The notes: generated by a model not told the origin, from the letters alone. DNA of 64,000 nt from Dipteronia dyeriana (GCA_032871835.1 CM065295.1:69310687-69374686), one strand, 5' to 3'; positions 35,325-47,633 are shown, counted from the stretch's first letter. Made by a program: numbers and translations.

Positions 35325-36305
35325 GGTGCGCTTGGTGCTCGGTATAGGATTGAACTATTTTTAAGAGGTGGGAATGGATTAATTATAGTGTTTCTCGTGT
35401 TTGATGTAATATGGGATTGGATTAAAAATAAAGTAATCATGTGTTTGGTGTAACATAGGATATGATTAAAAAGAGAAAAGAAAATTAAATACACCTCCAT
35501 GTTAGTCAAATTTAGATAAATTTGACTAAATGAATGATTGTTTTCGTTATTTTCATTCAAGTTAATATTTTATTAAAAATATAATTATAAAAGAAATTAA
35601 AAAAAAAGATGTTAGGTAGAGAGTAGAGACCCAGATCTAATCTCATGGGGCCAATCCCATTCTCTCTCCTAACGTATTCTTCTTCATTTCAGTTTGTTAC
35701 GGTTCTTTTGATTTTTAAAATTCAATCTATTTGCCTTAGTTCTATTTTATTCCACAATCTCTTCCCGTTTCTTCATCTTTTCTTTATTTTTATTTTTCTT
35801 TTGTTAATAGATCATGATCTGCTCTCTTCTTCATCTTTTCTTTATTATTATTTTTCTTTTATGAATAGATTCATGATCTGGTCTTTACATTTTTTTTCTT
35901 TTGTGAATAGATCTGGTATGTTACATTCTACTCTTTTCATTTTTCTTTTTCTTTTTCTTTTTCTTTTTTGAAGGATTTGAGTTTTTCCTTTTCAATAGCA
36001 AACACAAGCCATGAACAAAATAACAAGGCATGAATTTTCCTTTCTTCCACTCTGCTTCTATGGCTGGTCTCTGTTTTGGAGAGGTGTTTGTGTGTATCAT
36101 CTGAGTTGGAGAGGTGTTGTGTAATAAAGAAGATGAGAAAGAAATTAATCTCATCTATTTTGGTGGGATTAATTTATCCTGTTACAATGGGATTAAATTG
36201 GTAGATGGAATTAATTTTATCCCAACTTGTTGTTGAGCCAAACGTAGAAAATGGTTTAAAAATAAACCTATCCTATCCAATCCCATCAAACAAACGAGAC
36301 CAAAA
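35325..36305. mobile_element. Candidate non-autonomous DNA element with long imperfect inverted ends
   Basis: The left region (35330-35430) holds TCTCGTGTTTGATG and GGGATTGGATTAAAAATAAA. The inverted right region (36225-36300) reads TCTCGTTTGTTTGATGGG and GGATTGGATAGG. The interior is pyrimidine-rich with repeated (TTTTC)n-type runs and two near-duplicate segments (35808-35890). Borders and target duplication were not fixed, and no coding capacity was seen. Confidence 0.35.
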
Positions 36306-38382
36306 GGAAATATTCTAACATAATATTTCTTACAATTAATTTAAGGGACTGATTTTACAAATAGTGAATAATTAATGATCATTAAATCATGTTTTATTAA
36401 AATTAAGTGATTGACTTGTCAAGTGAGGTGTTGAGTTTCATTAAATCTATTAGGATGCCATATCCTTTAACATATTTTTAGACAAATAATTGGGAAGACC
36501 TAGCAATACTCTAATTTACTTCCAACACTACTTCCAACACTGCTTCACTTATGATATTTGTATACTTCCGAAAACTGTATTTACACCTCAAATTTATATA
36601 TTTAAATTCAAAAATTATCCTCAAAGTGAAATCATCAATATTTTAATCAAAAGATATTATAATTGTTTTTATTTCTTTTTTAAAAAAAATTACTTACTAA
36701 TCTAAAATTTAAAAATAAAATTAATAAAAAAGAATGAAAATAGATATTAAAATGAAATAGCAGAAGTCCCAAAAACCTGAAAAAATGGAGGAAGGCTGCC
36801 GCCTCCTCCATTCTAGATTTAAAATGATGAGGAGGTGGCTGCCTCCTTCATCCTGGATTTAAAAACCATGAAAACGTTAAAAGGGGAGACCACCAATGGG
36901 CTCCTCCCATATTTTTATTAATTTTTTAATTAGTTTATAATATTTTTTTGGACATATTTTACTTTAAAAAAGAACATATTTAGTAACGTGTGAGCACTGT
37001 TTACAGAATACAATCAACAGTATTTGTGTGTTGAACTTGCAAGGCCAGAACTTATTAGACCCTGTTTTCAGATAAAAGTAATGATATTTACACTCCTTTG
37101 AAAACTAGAGTAAATAGGGGTATACAGTATTTTTTTTCAATTTTAACTTACGCAACTATAACCACTTTAATAACTCTTGTTTTACTTTTAGTTTTCATTT
37201 TTAATTTTCTCTATTTTACTCTCCTTTTTCCTCTCCTTTCACAACTCACGAAAACTTCTCTCTAAATTTTCTTTTCGTTTTAATTCGTTCTCACTTCAAC
37301 AGTAAAATTTGAGACCAAAATCAAGGTCCACCTAGGTTTGTCCTTTGTATTTTTTCTCGCAAATTCGAGACTTAATTTACAAATTCAAGACTTATTGGGA
37401 TAAATTCAAGACTTACTAGTAAAATTCGAGACCTACTTGAGAAAAATCGAGACTTGTTTTTGTCTTCTTCTTCATCGTGATGGAGGTCTGTTCGACCTCC
37501 ATCAATGGTGAAAGTGACGAGCTGACGACATGGCTGGTTCACTCCAGGGATAGTCCGATCAAGAAGATTGGACGATGCCAAGTTCATTTGTGCCATCGGT
37601 TTCGTCAGATCTGTGACGATTGCGATGAATCGTCACAGATCTGACAATGAAGGTTCGACGACTATTCGGATTTGGCTTTGTTTCTCTCACCACACAACTC
37701 AAAACTGAAAATTAACACTTCGGTTACAATGATTGACACTCGACGAACATTTTTCTAGTGATTTTGTCAGTCAACTCACCAGTCGGCGGCGGAAACTCCA
37801 TTGATGGAGGTCAGAGCTCCATCAATGGAGGTTTTTGAATAAAAATAAGAAAAAAAATAGAAGAACGGGGGTCTTGTCCAAATTTCATCTTTGGTGCTAT
37901 TTAAACTAGAGTTATTAAAATTGTGCTAATTACTCAAATCAGTCCTCGAAAAGTTCTTTATAATTTTTTAACCCTAAAAACTATATGCACACTCACAAAT
38001 AAACATCTTTTTAAAAATCCAATATTACCCACAAGTACAATTACTAAAAAGATTAAATAATTTGTAATTACACCCACTAATAATTATTAATCAATTTCCT
38101 ATTAATTGTTTGTCAAAATAAAAAAGTTTCCTATTTTTTTTTAAATAAAAGGAAGTTTCCTTATAATCGTTTGATACATATATCATAAAAACCAAATCTA
38201 TGATCTCAAATCCTAGCTTCTCTTTCAAATATATATTTCAATTTATTTTAAAGAATACAAATTGATTGCGAAATATGGAGAATGAATCAAAATTATTAGA
38301 TTAACAAAATCATTATAATATTTTTTTTTCAAATATGTTATAGGTTTTTTTTTATCGTCAATATTAGTCTAAAAAAAATTAT
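36306..38382. other. Intergenic DNA with hairpins, no gene seen
   Basis: AT-rich. A GC-richer island at 37440-37860 carries several palindromes built on GATGGAGGTC...GACCTCCATC and a perfect 17-bp stem (37605-37644). No coding motif was recognised on either strand. Confidence 0.5.
37605..37644. repeat. Perfect 17-bp inverted repeat, 6-nt loop
   Basis: TCAGATCTGTGACGATT, loop GCGATG, AATCGTCACAGATCTGA. Confidence 0.9.
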
Positions 38383-40013
38383 TGTAACACCCAAACCATT
38401 TAGGCCCAATAAAGACCCAATTTGAAAAAAAAAAAAGGTAGACGTGAAATGAAAAGTGAATTGGTGAGTAAGCAATTGTAGGTTATATAATTGACAGACA
38501 GCTGTGAGCTTAGTTAACTAGCTCACAACTTCAGCTGTGTCTTTCCATACGTATATAAAGTAGGATAAACATTATCAGTTAGAAGCAATAGAATCAAGCA
38601 GAAGAAAGGAAAGAGAAGGAAGAAAACGGAAGAGAAAGTCAGTGGAGTTTCTCATGTTATTGCATATTTTCGGTTGATTCTTCTTTGATTTCCAGCTTCT
38701 AATTGGATTGTGTGATTGTTAGGGAAAGAAGACGAAGTAGGGGAACCTAGCATACTTGGTCCGAATTAAGCTTGACGTCTACGTTGTGAGTTTTATACTT
38801 AAGATTAATTGTTGCAAATCATTTAAACGTTTTATTTCTTTTAATGATTTATGGCGATTATACAGAGAACTGAGTATGTTTTATGCTTATATTAGCACTC
38901 AGAAATATTAGCTATTACTTTTATAAATATCAAGAAGAGATTATGATTTTTACAAAAGCACCATGTATGTACCCTTCCCCGGTTATGATTATTGTTGGCT
39001 TTTGGGGTCATTCTACACATGTGTATGTCAGATGAGTCGCTCTGCACGTGTATGACAAGATGTAAAAGAGTATTGAGTCGCTTTGCACGTGTATGACCAG
39101 AAGTTATTCTCGACTCTACGTTTGCACGAAGAAATTCGGCTTACGTATTGAAGATATCCCTGGGTACTAATTTGGTGCAGATTAAGATTTTACAAATTAT
39201 CTTATTCTTGTTCAGAAAAGAGATGCATTCAGTTTATTAAGTACGAAAGTAGATATATTATCTTTTACTATGGAAATCTTTTGACATGATGAAATGATAT
39301 AGTATATATTACTGGATGCATATTGAAAAGTTGTTCAGAAATGTTTTTTTAAAAGTTTTCAATCACTCACTGGGCATTAGCGCTCATCCTTTTACTTTAA
39401 AATTATTTTTCCAGGTAGCTGCTCGGTTGTGCGGACTCTTCAGTTTTGAGGTGGACCACTCGATGACATCATAAAGCATAAAAATCTTTCATTTTAATTT
39501 TCATGTGCATATTTATAGATGTGTGGTCGATATGGTCGGGATGGTAGGCATGGTCGGTATGGTCGGCATGGTCAGAACGTGGTCGGATTTCTACTCGGTC
39601 GTGTTCGGATTTCTAGTCGGCCGTGTTCGGATTTCTTGCTCGGTCGTGGTCGGTTTCTTGCTCGGTCGTGGTCGGTTTCTTGCTCGGCCGTGGTCGGTTT
39701 CTTACTCGGCCAGGTCGGTTTTCTGGTCGGGATTTTGACTGGTTAGTTTTTAAAGGTGGTCGGTTTTTGGTCTGATCGGTCATTTTTTTATAACTTTTTG
39801 TAATGAACGGAAGTGGCAATAAAAGACTTGCAGTTATGTACAATTTGTACTCTCTAATACTTTCAATATTTTCCTTATATTCTTTTTTATTTTGTTTAAA
39901 AACAAATATTTTCTATAGAAATTTTAATCGAAATTTCTTTTATCATGCTAGTAAAAGTACAGCGCATAGGGCATCCCTAGTACTCAAGAGAGGAGTCGGG
40001 GTGGGTCCTGTCA
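38383..40013 (+). repeat. Tekay-like 5' LTR
   Basis: TGTAACACCC...GGGTCCTGTCA. It contains two minisatellites: ATGGTCGGY-type 9-bp units (39523-39575) and ~22-bp units with TCGGTTTCTTGCTCGGYCGTG (39595-39730). Confidence 0.93.
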
Positions 40014-40015
40014 AC

Positions 40016-40032
40016 TTGGTATCAGAGCATGG
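40016..40032 (+). other. Tekay-like PBS
   Basis: TTGGTATCAGAGCATGG, two bases after the LTR end: initiator Met-tRNA type. Confidence 0.85.
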
Positions 40033-40114
40033 TTTATGATTCCTTGGACAATAGAACAATTATTTGCATTTAGTTTCATGCATTTAAGCATAACTTTGAT
40101 TTTGTAACAACATC

Positions 40115-41460
40115 ATGTGTAGAGTTGGCCGCCTATGCACAAGACCAGTAGCTGACCTAGGAGAGAGGAGTGGTAACCAAGATGAAAATGATGTAGAATC
40201 ACAATCTCTCCCACCTATAGCTCAACCTCATGTACCTGAACCTAGGGAGGAACCAATGGATAGAATTGCAGAACTGTCGACTGCCATGGTTCAGTACCAA
40301 ACGTGAGTGCTAGAGAATTCTGTTGAGTGTGCACGTAAGTTGGGAGCTACGAATTTTGATGGAACTGGAGATCCAGATAGTGCTAGTTCTTGGTTGAATG
40401 AACTAGAATGTGTATTTGAAGTTATGAGGTGCACAGATGAACAGAAGGTTTCTTTTGATACGTTTTTGTTAAAGGAAAAAGCATATGATTGGTGGGCCTC
40501 AGTTCAACGAAGAACTCCTGAAGGAATTACTTGGGAGGATTTTAAGAAGCAGTTTAATGATCATTATTATCCTCGTTTCTATCAAGATTTGAAAAGAGCT
40601 GAATTTTTTAGACTAATGCAGGGATCTATGATAGTAGAAGAGTATAAGAAGAAATTTATAGAACTTTTGAGGGTTGCTCCGTATGTAGTCGCTGATGAAG
40701 AAAATAAGTGCAGAAAATTTGAAGATGGAATTAGATAAGAAATCAAGACAATAGTGATGAATTCTGGGCATGTTGAGTTCGGTAAGTTGTTTGAAGCTGC
40801 ATTGAGAGTGGAGAGAGACCTTAGTGACTCTCGCAGGTTTGAACAACAGAAACAAAAGCACAGTAACTGATCAGTAGGAGGCTCTTATAGCAAAATTCCT
40901 AGGGCAACAAGCAGTTTTTCAGGTCAGATTAGTAACTATCAACAGAGTCATGGACCTGGTTCTAGCCAAGCATCAGTCCAGCAACCAATGGGTAGTCATC
41001 AACAGAGTGTTAGTATGGGTAGAGGTAGACGTCCTCTATGTCAGACATGTGGAAAGCACCATGATGGTGAGTGTTATTTGGAGAGATCAGGTTGTTATCA
41101 ATGTGGGCAGACTGGACATCTAAAAAGAAATTGCCCCGAGTTAGCCCAAGCAAGCAATGAAGAGAGAAAGATAGTTTTTCAACCAATGCAAAGTGGTGCT
41201 AGTTAGATTCAAGGACAAAAGGAATCCCAAGCAGAAGGATCTATAACTACAGGGAAAACCCAAGCTAGTGCAGTAAGGGTTGGAGGCAACCAGCAGATAG
41301 GTCAGTCGGGTAGACCTCGTACTCAGGCAAAAGTGTTTGCTATGACTCAGCAAGATGCCGAGACCACTCCAGATGTTGTTACAGGTATGTTAACACATTT
41401 TGGTCACGATGCTTATGTTCTCATTGATCTTGGATCTACTCATTCCTTTGTATCTCGATC
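40115..41460 (+). pseudogene. Tekay-like gag and protease start
   Basis: The ATG at 40115 (MCRVGRLCTR) opens one long frame broken by four stops: TGA 40304-40306, TAA 40736-40738, TGA near 40868, TAG 41204-41206. The gag core has ATNFDGTGDPDSASSWLNELE and WEDFKKQFNDHYYPRFYQD. The CCHC knuckle is CYQCGQTGHLKRNC, preceded by a CQTC...C motif. The protease motif [13 protein letters not shown] lies near 41422-41460 (usually D-x-G-S/A-T/S). The frame is otherwise kept, so decay here is by point mutation. Confidence 0.88.
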
Positions 41461-41463
41461 TTT

Positions 41464-42352
41464 ATGGTATATGTGGATGTAGAATTAAGACCATTAGATT
41501 CTAGTATGGTAATGGCTACATCTACTGGTGAATCTTTATTGACTGAGAATATATATAGAAACAGTAAGGTCATAGTTGGTAAGCATGAGCTACGTGTGGA
41601 TTTAATTCCGCTTGATATACGTGATTTTGATGTTATTTTGGGAATGGATTGGCTGGCTACACACCATGCTACAGTAGATTGTTTTCGAAAAGAAGTAAAA
41701 TTTATACTTCAAGGAGAGTTGGATGTTATTTTTTGTGGTGAACGTCGGATTCTTCCTTCTTGTGTTATATCTGCAATTACTGTCAGACGGTTGCTCAGGA
41801 AAAAATGTTTAGCATATTTGGCTTATGTAATTGATACTCGGGATAGTGAGGTGAAGTTAGAAGACATATCTGTGGTAAGACAATTTCCAGACATATTTTC
41901 GAAAGATCTTCATGAATTACCACCAAATAGAGACATTGAGTTTGTGATAGATTTGGTTCCAAGCACAGCTCCAATTTATATTCCACCTTATAGAATGACT
42001 CCAACCGAATTGAAAGAGTTGAAGATTCAATTAGAAGAATTGGTGAACAATAATTTCATTAAACCTAGTGTGTCACCATGGGGAGCACCAGTTTTGTTTG
42101 TTAAGAAGAAAGATGGAACATTACATTTATACATCGATTATCGGCAATTGAATAAGGCAACGGTGCATAATAAATACCCACTCCCACGTATTGATGACTT
42201 ATTCGATCAACTTCAGGGAGTTTTCCAAGATAGATTTGAGAACAGGTTATCACCAACTGAGGATTAGAAACTGTGATATACCAAAGACTGCTTTCAAAAC
42301 TTGTTACGGGCATTATGAGTTTCTAGTTATGCCTTTTGGATTAACAAATGCT
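41464..42352 (+). pseudogene. Tekay-like protease end and RT, part 1
   Basis: Frame changed relative to gag. It shows [22 protein letters not shown] (protease end), then RT blocks [64 protein letters not shown], a frame change near 42220, then [18 protein letters not shown]. It is split exactly in the A of ...LTNA by the 42353-46603 insertion. Confidence 0.88.
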
Positions 42353-43062
42353 TGATCGGAACGATTTATATACCTATTTGAGGTCACCATTACCTAGCTT
42401 TTGTTCTTGTTTTTTAGTATATTTTGGTATTTGATGTGTTTGTGAGCCTTGTGTAGGTACATGTTTCCTACGGAAGGTATTTGAGCTTAATTGAAGAGTT
42501 TTGGAGGTTAAAGGGCAGAATTTGGAATAGCTTGTGCAGACACTCCAACTTTGGAAGGTCATATCTCTCTCTTCCGATCTAACTACGTCGTCTATAACCA
42601 CTTTTCGGAAAGCCCCGGAGGTCTTCTTTTGAACTCACTTTATAGATCATAATTTTGAGATTTCTAAAGAAAGTTATGACTGTTTTTGTAATGGTGCGCA
42701 GAGAAGTGCGGTACACAACCGTGCGAGACCTAGTTGCGTACCGCATTTTGTACCACGTAGAAGAGCAGCAAGCTCCAAAAGTGATGTGTGGTTCGTTGTG
42801 TTGATGCGTACAGCACATCGTACCACACATCTTGGTAGAAATGTATTTTTCAGCCATTTTTAGAGGGGTATTCTTGTCTTTTCACCCAAAAGTCTTGTCC
42901 TAACCTCCCACACTATAAATACCCCATTTTCTCCTCATTCTTAAGAGATCTCTTCCCCTCTTTTCCCCTATCATGCCTCTTCTCTTCTTCTTCCATTTTC
43001 CTTCATCTTTTGCTCACATGGAGGTTTTTCCTCCATAGGAGCTCACCATACACCTCCACACC
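42353..43062 (+). repeat. Left inverted arm (710 bp)
   Basis: Inverted relative to 45893-46603. It contains a GTGCGGTAC...GCGTACCGC block (42705-42745), CACACTATAAATACCCC (promoter-like, about 42908-42924) and TTTCCTCCAT...GGAGCTCACC near its inner end. Confidence 0.9.
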
Positions 43063-45162
43063 CAATTTGATTAGGACACGTCGTTGCAGTGTCATCAAAA
43101 ATGAACATTTAAGTTCGGCCTCGCAAGGGCGCAAGTCACAGAGACTAGCACAACGGCAAGCAAGGGATCGATCCACAAGGAGGTGGGATTCACCGACCGT
43201 CTCTAGTTATAGCTATTATTACAACACTCCGAGCGGACTCGTGTGTTGCGTGTGTATAAAATTGAATAATAATATAACTAAATAATTTATATAAATAATA
43301 TATACAATGATAGATGGAATAGAGATATGCATGAAATGTGGTTACACTAGGGAAACGATTCAACCATGACAATCCACATAATTACATTATAGACTCACCT
43401 AATCATCAAATGTGCAAGTATACATAGGCTCGTATCCCCTTAATTAATCTCTAATCTCTCTCGATGTCTTAGAGATAGTATCCATATATACCTGAAATCT
43501 CTCTCGAGCAATCCGGACAATATATATGAACCCATTAAGCACGTGGAATACAAATCGAGCCCTATACGCTAGCCTAGTGGTTCTAGCACTTTCTAGTCAA
43601 GCATAGTGAATGTTTATCTAAGCATTGTCAAATGTGTCTCCTCTCGGTACATAGCATCTAACCATGGATCAATTACAAAGTGATCAATTAAGCAAAACTT
43701 TAAGCATTCAAAACATCCATATAACTACACAAGCACAAAAGAAATGTCGGTGATCATCCCCGGTAGCGGCACCACAATTTGATCGGGACACGTCGTTGCA
43801 GTGTCATCAAATATGAACATTTAAGTTTGGACGCAAGTCACAGAGACTAGCACAATGGCAAGCAAGGGATCGATCCATAGGGAGGTGGGATTCACCGACC
43901 ATCTCTAGTTATAGCTATTATTACAACACTCCGAGCGGACTCCTGTGTTGCGTGTGTGTAAAATTGAATAATAATATAACTAAATAACTTGTATAAATAA
44001 TATATACAATGATAGATGGAATGGAGATATGCATGAAATATGGTTACACTAGGGAAACGATTCAACCGTGACAATCCTCCTAATTACGTTATAGACTAAC
44101 CTAATCCTCAAATGTGCAAGCATACATAGGCTCGTATCCCCTTAATTAATCTCTAATCTCTCTCGATGTCTTAGAGATAGTATCCTTATATACCCGAAAT
44201 CTCTCTCGAGCAATCCGGACAATATATATGAACCCATTAAGCAACGTGGAATACAAATCAAGCCCTATACGCTAGCCTAGTTCTAGCACTTTCTAGTCAA
44301 GCATAGTGAATGTTTATCTAAGCATTGTCAAATGTGTCTCCTCTCGGTACATAGCATCTAATCATGGATCAATTACAAAGTGATCAATTCAGCAAAAGCT
44401 TTAAGCATTCAAAACATCCATATAACTACACAAACACAAAAGAAATGTCGGTGATCATCCCTGACAGCGGCACCACAATTTGATCGGGACACGTCGTTGC
44501 AGTGTCATCAAATATGAACATTTAAGTTTGGGCGCAAGTCACAGAGACTAGAACAACGGCAAGCAAGGGATCGATCCACAAGGAGGTGGGATTCACCGAC
44601 CGTCTCTAGTTATAGCTATTATTACAACACTCCGAGCGGACTCCTGTGTTGCGTGTGTGTAAAATTGAATAATAATATAACTAAATAACTTATATAAATA
44701 ATATATACAATGATAGATGGAATGGAGATATGCATGAAATGTGGTTACACTAGGGAAACGATTCAACCGTGACAATCCTCCTAATTACGTTATAGACTAG
44801 CCTAATCCTCAAATGTGCAAGCATACATAGGCTCGTATCCCCTTAATTAATCTCTAATCTCTCTAGATGTCTTAGAGATAGTATCCATATATACTCGAAA
44901 TCTCTCTCGAGCAATCCGGACAATAAATATGAACACATTAAGCAAGTGGAATACAAATCGAGCCCTATACGCTAGCCTAGTGGTTCTAGCACTTTCTAGT
45001 CAAGCATAGTGAATGTTTATCTAAGCATTGTCAAATGCGTCTCCTCTCGGTACATAACTTATAACCATGGATCAATTACAAATTGATCAATTAAGCAAAA
45101 GCTTTAAGCATTCAAAATATCCATATAACTACACAAGCACAAAAGAAATGTCGGTGGTCATT
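43063..45162 (-). repeat. Three tandem copies of a ~700-bp unit
   Basis: Copies start at 43063 (712 bp), 43775 (701 bp) and 44476 (about 687 bp to the divergence point). Each begins CAATTTGATYRGGACACGTCG. Copies 2 and 3 are preceded by a PBS-like CGGTAGCGGCACCA/CAGCGGCACCA; copy 1 is not, being joined to the left arm. In the minus reading each unit is LTR 3' part plus PBS. The 60-codon frames inside recur only because the DNA repeats. Confidence 0.92.
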
Positions 45163-45892
45163 ACTTATAGGTCAAAGATTCGGTTTAGCCAACTCCCTAG
45201 GATGGCTAAACATGGGAAACAAGTTTACCTAACAACAACATGCAACAATGTGATTGTTATATCATTAAGAACATTAAGTTTAGGCTAAAGGTTCATCCTC
45301 TTGATTAGGGAATTTTCCCACAATCAATTCATCACCCAATCCTGTCACGTGGATGGATAATCGTGTCTTAATACAAAGACCCATTAAGAACAAGGATATG
45401 AACCAAGGTCAATTTAGCAACTAAAAGCCTGAACTGAAACCTTTTCTACTCTTTGGGGCTAAAATCCTTATTACTCAAATTAATCAATACATGGAATTTC
45501 AAGTCATCCATCAATCAATCAACAATCATGAGTATCTAATTTCTACTCTAAATTACAACTACTCCTAAACCCAATCATGGACACATATTGATTTCTAACA
45601 ATCCATACACATACATATCATATTAAGAGCATAAAACACATATATCAAAGAGCAAAACAAAACCCAAATGAATTTAAGAACAATTAATACATTTATTACA
45701 CAAGTGTAGGTTTACAATATCTCCAAATTGGTGGAATACATCAAAGACAACAAGAAATACAAAGAAATGAGCAAATATGAGCAAACCCTTGAAGAAAAGT
45801 CCTCCAAAGATGCTCGTATCCTTCCTAGCTCGGTTTTGACTCCTATTTCCTTTGTAATCTACTCTAAGATGGATAGAGGAGATGTAAAATGG

Positions 45893-46603
45893 TGGGGTGG
45901 AGGTGTATGGTGAGCTCCCATGGAGGAAAAACCTCTATGGGAGCAAAAGATGAAGGAAAATGGAAGAAGAAGAGAAGAGGCGTGAGAGGGGAAAAAAGGG
46001 GAAGAGATCTCTTAAGAATGAGGAGAAAATTGGGTATTTATAGTGTGGAAGGTTAGGGCAAGACTTTTGGGTGAAAAGATAAGAATACCCCTCTGAAAAT
46101 GGCTGAAAAATACATTTCTGCCAAGATGTGTGGTATGATGTGTTATACCCATCAACACAGCAAACCGCATATCACTTTTGGATCTTGCTGCTCTTCTACG
46201 CGGTACAAAACGCAGTACGCAACTTGGTCTCGCACGGTTGCGTACCGCACTTCTCTGCGCACCATTACAAAAACAATCATAACTTTCTCTAGAAACCTCG
46301 GAATCACGATCTGTAAATTACATTGGAAAGAAGACCTCCAGGGCTTTCCGAAAAGTGGTTATGAGAGATATAGTTCTATTGAAGAAGAGAGATATGACCT
46401 TCCAAAGTTGGGGTGACTGCACAAGTTATTCCAAATTCTACCCTTTAACCTCCAAAACTCTTCAATTAAGCTCAAATACCTTCCGTAGGGAACATGTACC
46501 TACACAAAGCTCACAAACACATCAAATACCAAAATATACTCAAAAACAAGAACAAAAGCTAGGTAATGGGGACCTCAATTAGGTATATAAATCGTTCTGA
46601 TCA
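45893..46603 (-). repeat. Right inverted arm, first part of the minus-strand LTR
   Basis: Reverse complement of the left arm with about 10 percent differences. It contains the TTTATAGTGTGG promoter-like word inverted at about 46036. Confidence 0.9.
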
Positions 46604-46608
46604 ATACT

Positions 46609-47609
46609 CCAGCAGCTTTCATGGATTTGATGAATAGGGTATTTCATCTTTATCTAGACAAATTTGTTATTGTGTTTATTGATGACATTTTGATCTTTTA
46701 AAGGATGAAGTGGAGCATGCAAAGCATTTAGAGATTATTCTACAAGTCCTGAGAGAGAATCAACTCTATGCTAAATTTAGCAAGTGTCAATTCTGGCTCG
46801 ATAGAGTTACATTTTTGGACCATGTGATTTCTGATGATGGTATTTATATTGATCCTCAAAAATTTAAAGTTATAATGAATTGGGAAAGACCAATTAGTGT
46901 GACCGAAATTAGAAGTTTCTTGGGTTTGGCAAGCTATTATCGAAGATTTGTAGAGGGATTTTATAAAATAGCTTCACCATTGACAAGATTAACTCAGAAG
47001 GGTGTGAAGTTTGAATGGTCAAAAGTATGTGAACAGAGTTTTCAAGAACTCAATGAGAGATTGACTTCTACTCTAATACTTGCTCTTCCAAATGAAAGTG
47101 ATGGATTTGTTGTTTACAGTGATGCATCTAAACATGGTTTGGGTTTCATTTTGATCCAACATGGTAAAGTGATAGCTTATGCATCAAGACAATTAAATAA
47201 GCATGAACATAATTACCCAACACATGATCCAGAGCTTGCTGCAGTGGTGTTTGCATTGAAAATTTGGAGGCACTACCTATATGAGGTCACTTGTCATATT
47301 TATACAGATCATAAGAGTTTGCAATATCTTTTCACTCAGAAAGAACTAAATTTGAGACAAATGAGATGGATTGGTTTGATTAAAGATTATGATTGTACGA
47401 TTGAATATCATCCCGGTAAAGCAGATGTGGTGGCAGATGCACTCAGTAGAAAGTCTTCAAGTTCTATAGCTCATTTGAAGATTATTTACCTTCCATTATT
47501 AGCTGAATTAAGAATGTTGAGAGTCAAGCTAGAAGCACATGATTTTGGAGCATTACTGGCTACCTTTCAGGTTAGACCTATTTTGATTGATCGTATACGA
47601 GAATTGTAA
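46609..47609 (+). pseudogene. Tekay-like RT part 2 and RNase H
   Basis: It resumes as [12 protein letters not shown], then [12 protein letters not shown] with catalytic FIDD intact, a TAA at about 46700, and [15 protein letters not shown]. RNase H shows [54 protein letters not shown] and [12 protein letters not shown] stop at 47607-47609 ends the tract just before the integrase. Confidence 0.9.
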
Positions 47610-47633
47610 ACTCAAGATTCTTATTTAGTTAAA

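Larger units (their letters stand above)
42353..46603 (-). mobile_element. Non-autonomous LTR-type element with inverted termini and internal tandem repeats
   Basis: Both outer ends read inward TGATC(G/A)GAACGATTTATATACC and stay homologous for about 710 bp (42353-43062 and 45893-46603, inverted). A 5-bp duplication ATGCT/ATACT (42348-42352, 46604-46608) flanks it, and removing one copy restores the host RT reading TNAPAAF. On the minus strand 46603-44481 looks like a 2.1-kb LTR starting TGATCAGAAC and ending CCCGATCA, followed by a PBS-like TGGTGCCGCT. Then come two more ~700-bp repeats of LTR end plus PBS, then an inverted copy of the LTR start. No coding capacity. It may be an autointegration product or a foldback retroelement. 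Confidence 0.8.

Noticed and set aside
39505..39843. Frames encoding Val-Gly-Met or Arg-Pro repeats
   Set aside because: Translation of LTR minisatellites.
43190..44775. Three near-identical 60-codon minus-strand frames (43190-43372, 43892-44074, 44593-44775)
   Set aside because: They recur only because the DNA is a tandem repeat; the first lacks nothing the others have, but no domain, splice signal or codon pattern supports a gene.
43063..45162. CRISPR-like or satellite array
   Set aside because: Three copies of ~700 bp with PBS-like joints inside a bounded insertion; no short direct repeats with unique spacers, and a plant genome.
42353..46603. Mutator-type (MULE) DNA transposon with long inverted ends
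   Set aside because: The duplication is 5 bp, not 9, the ends are TG...CA, and the inside carries an LTR-end plus PBS sequence.
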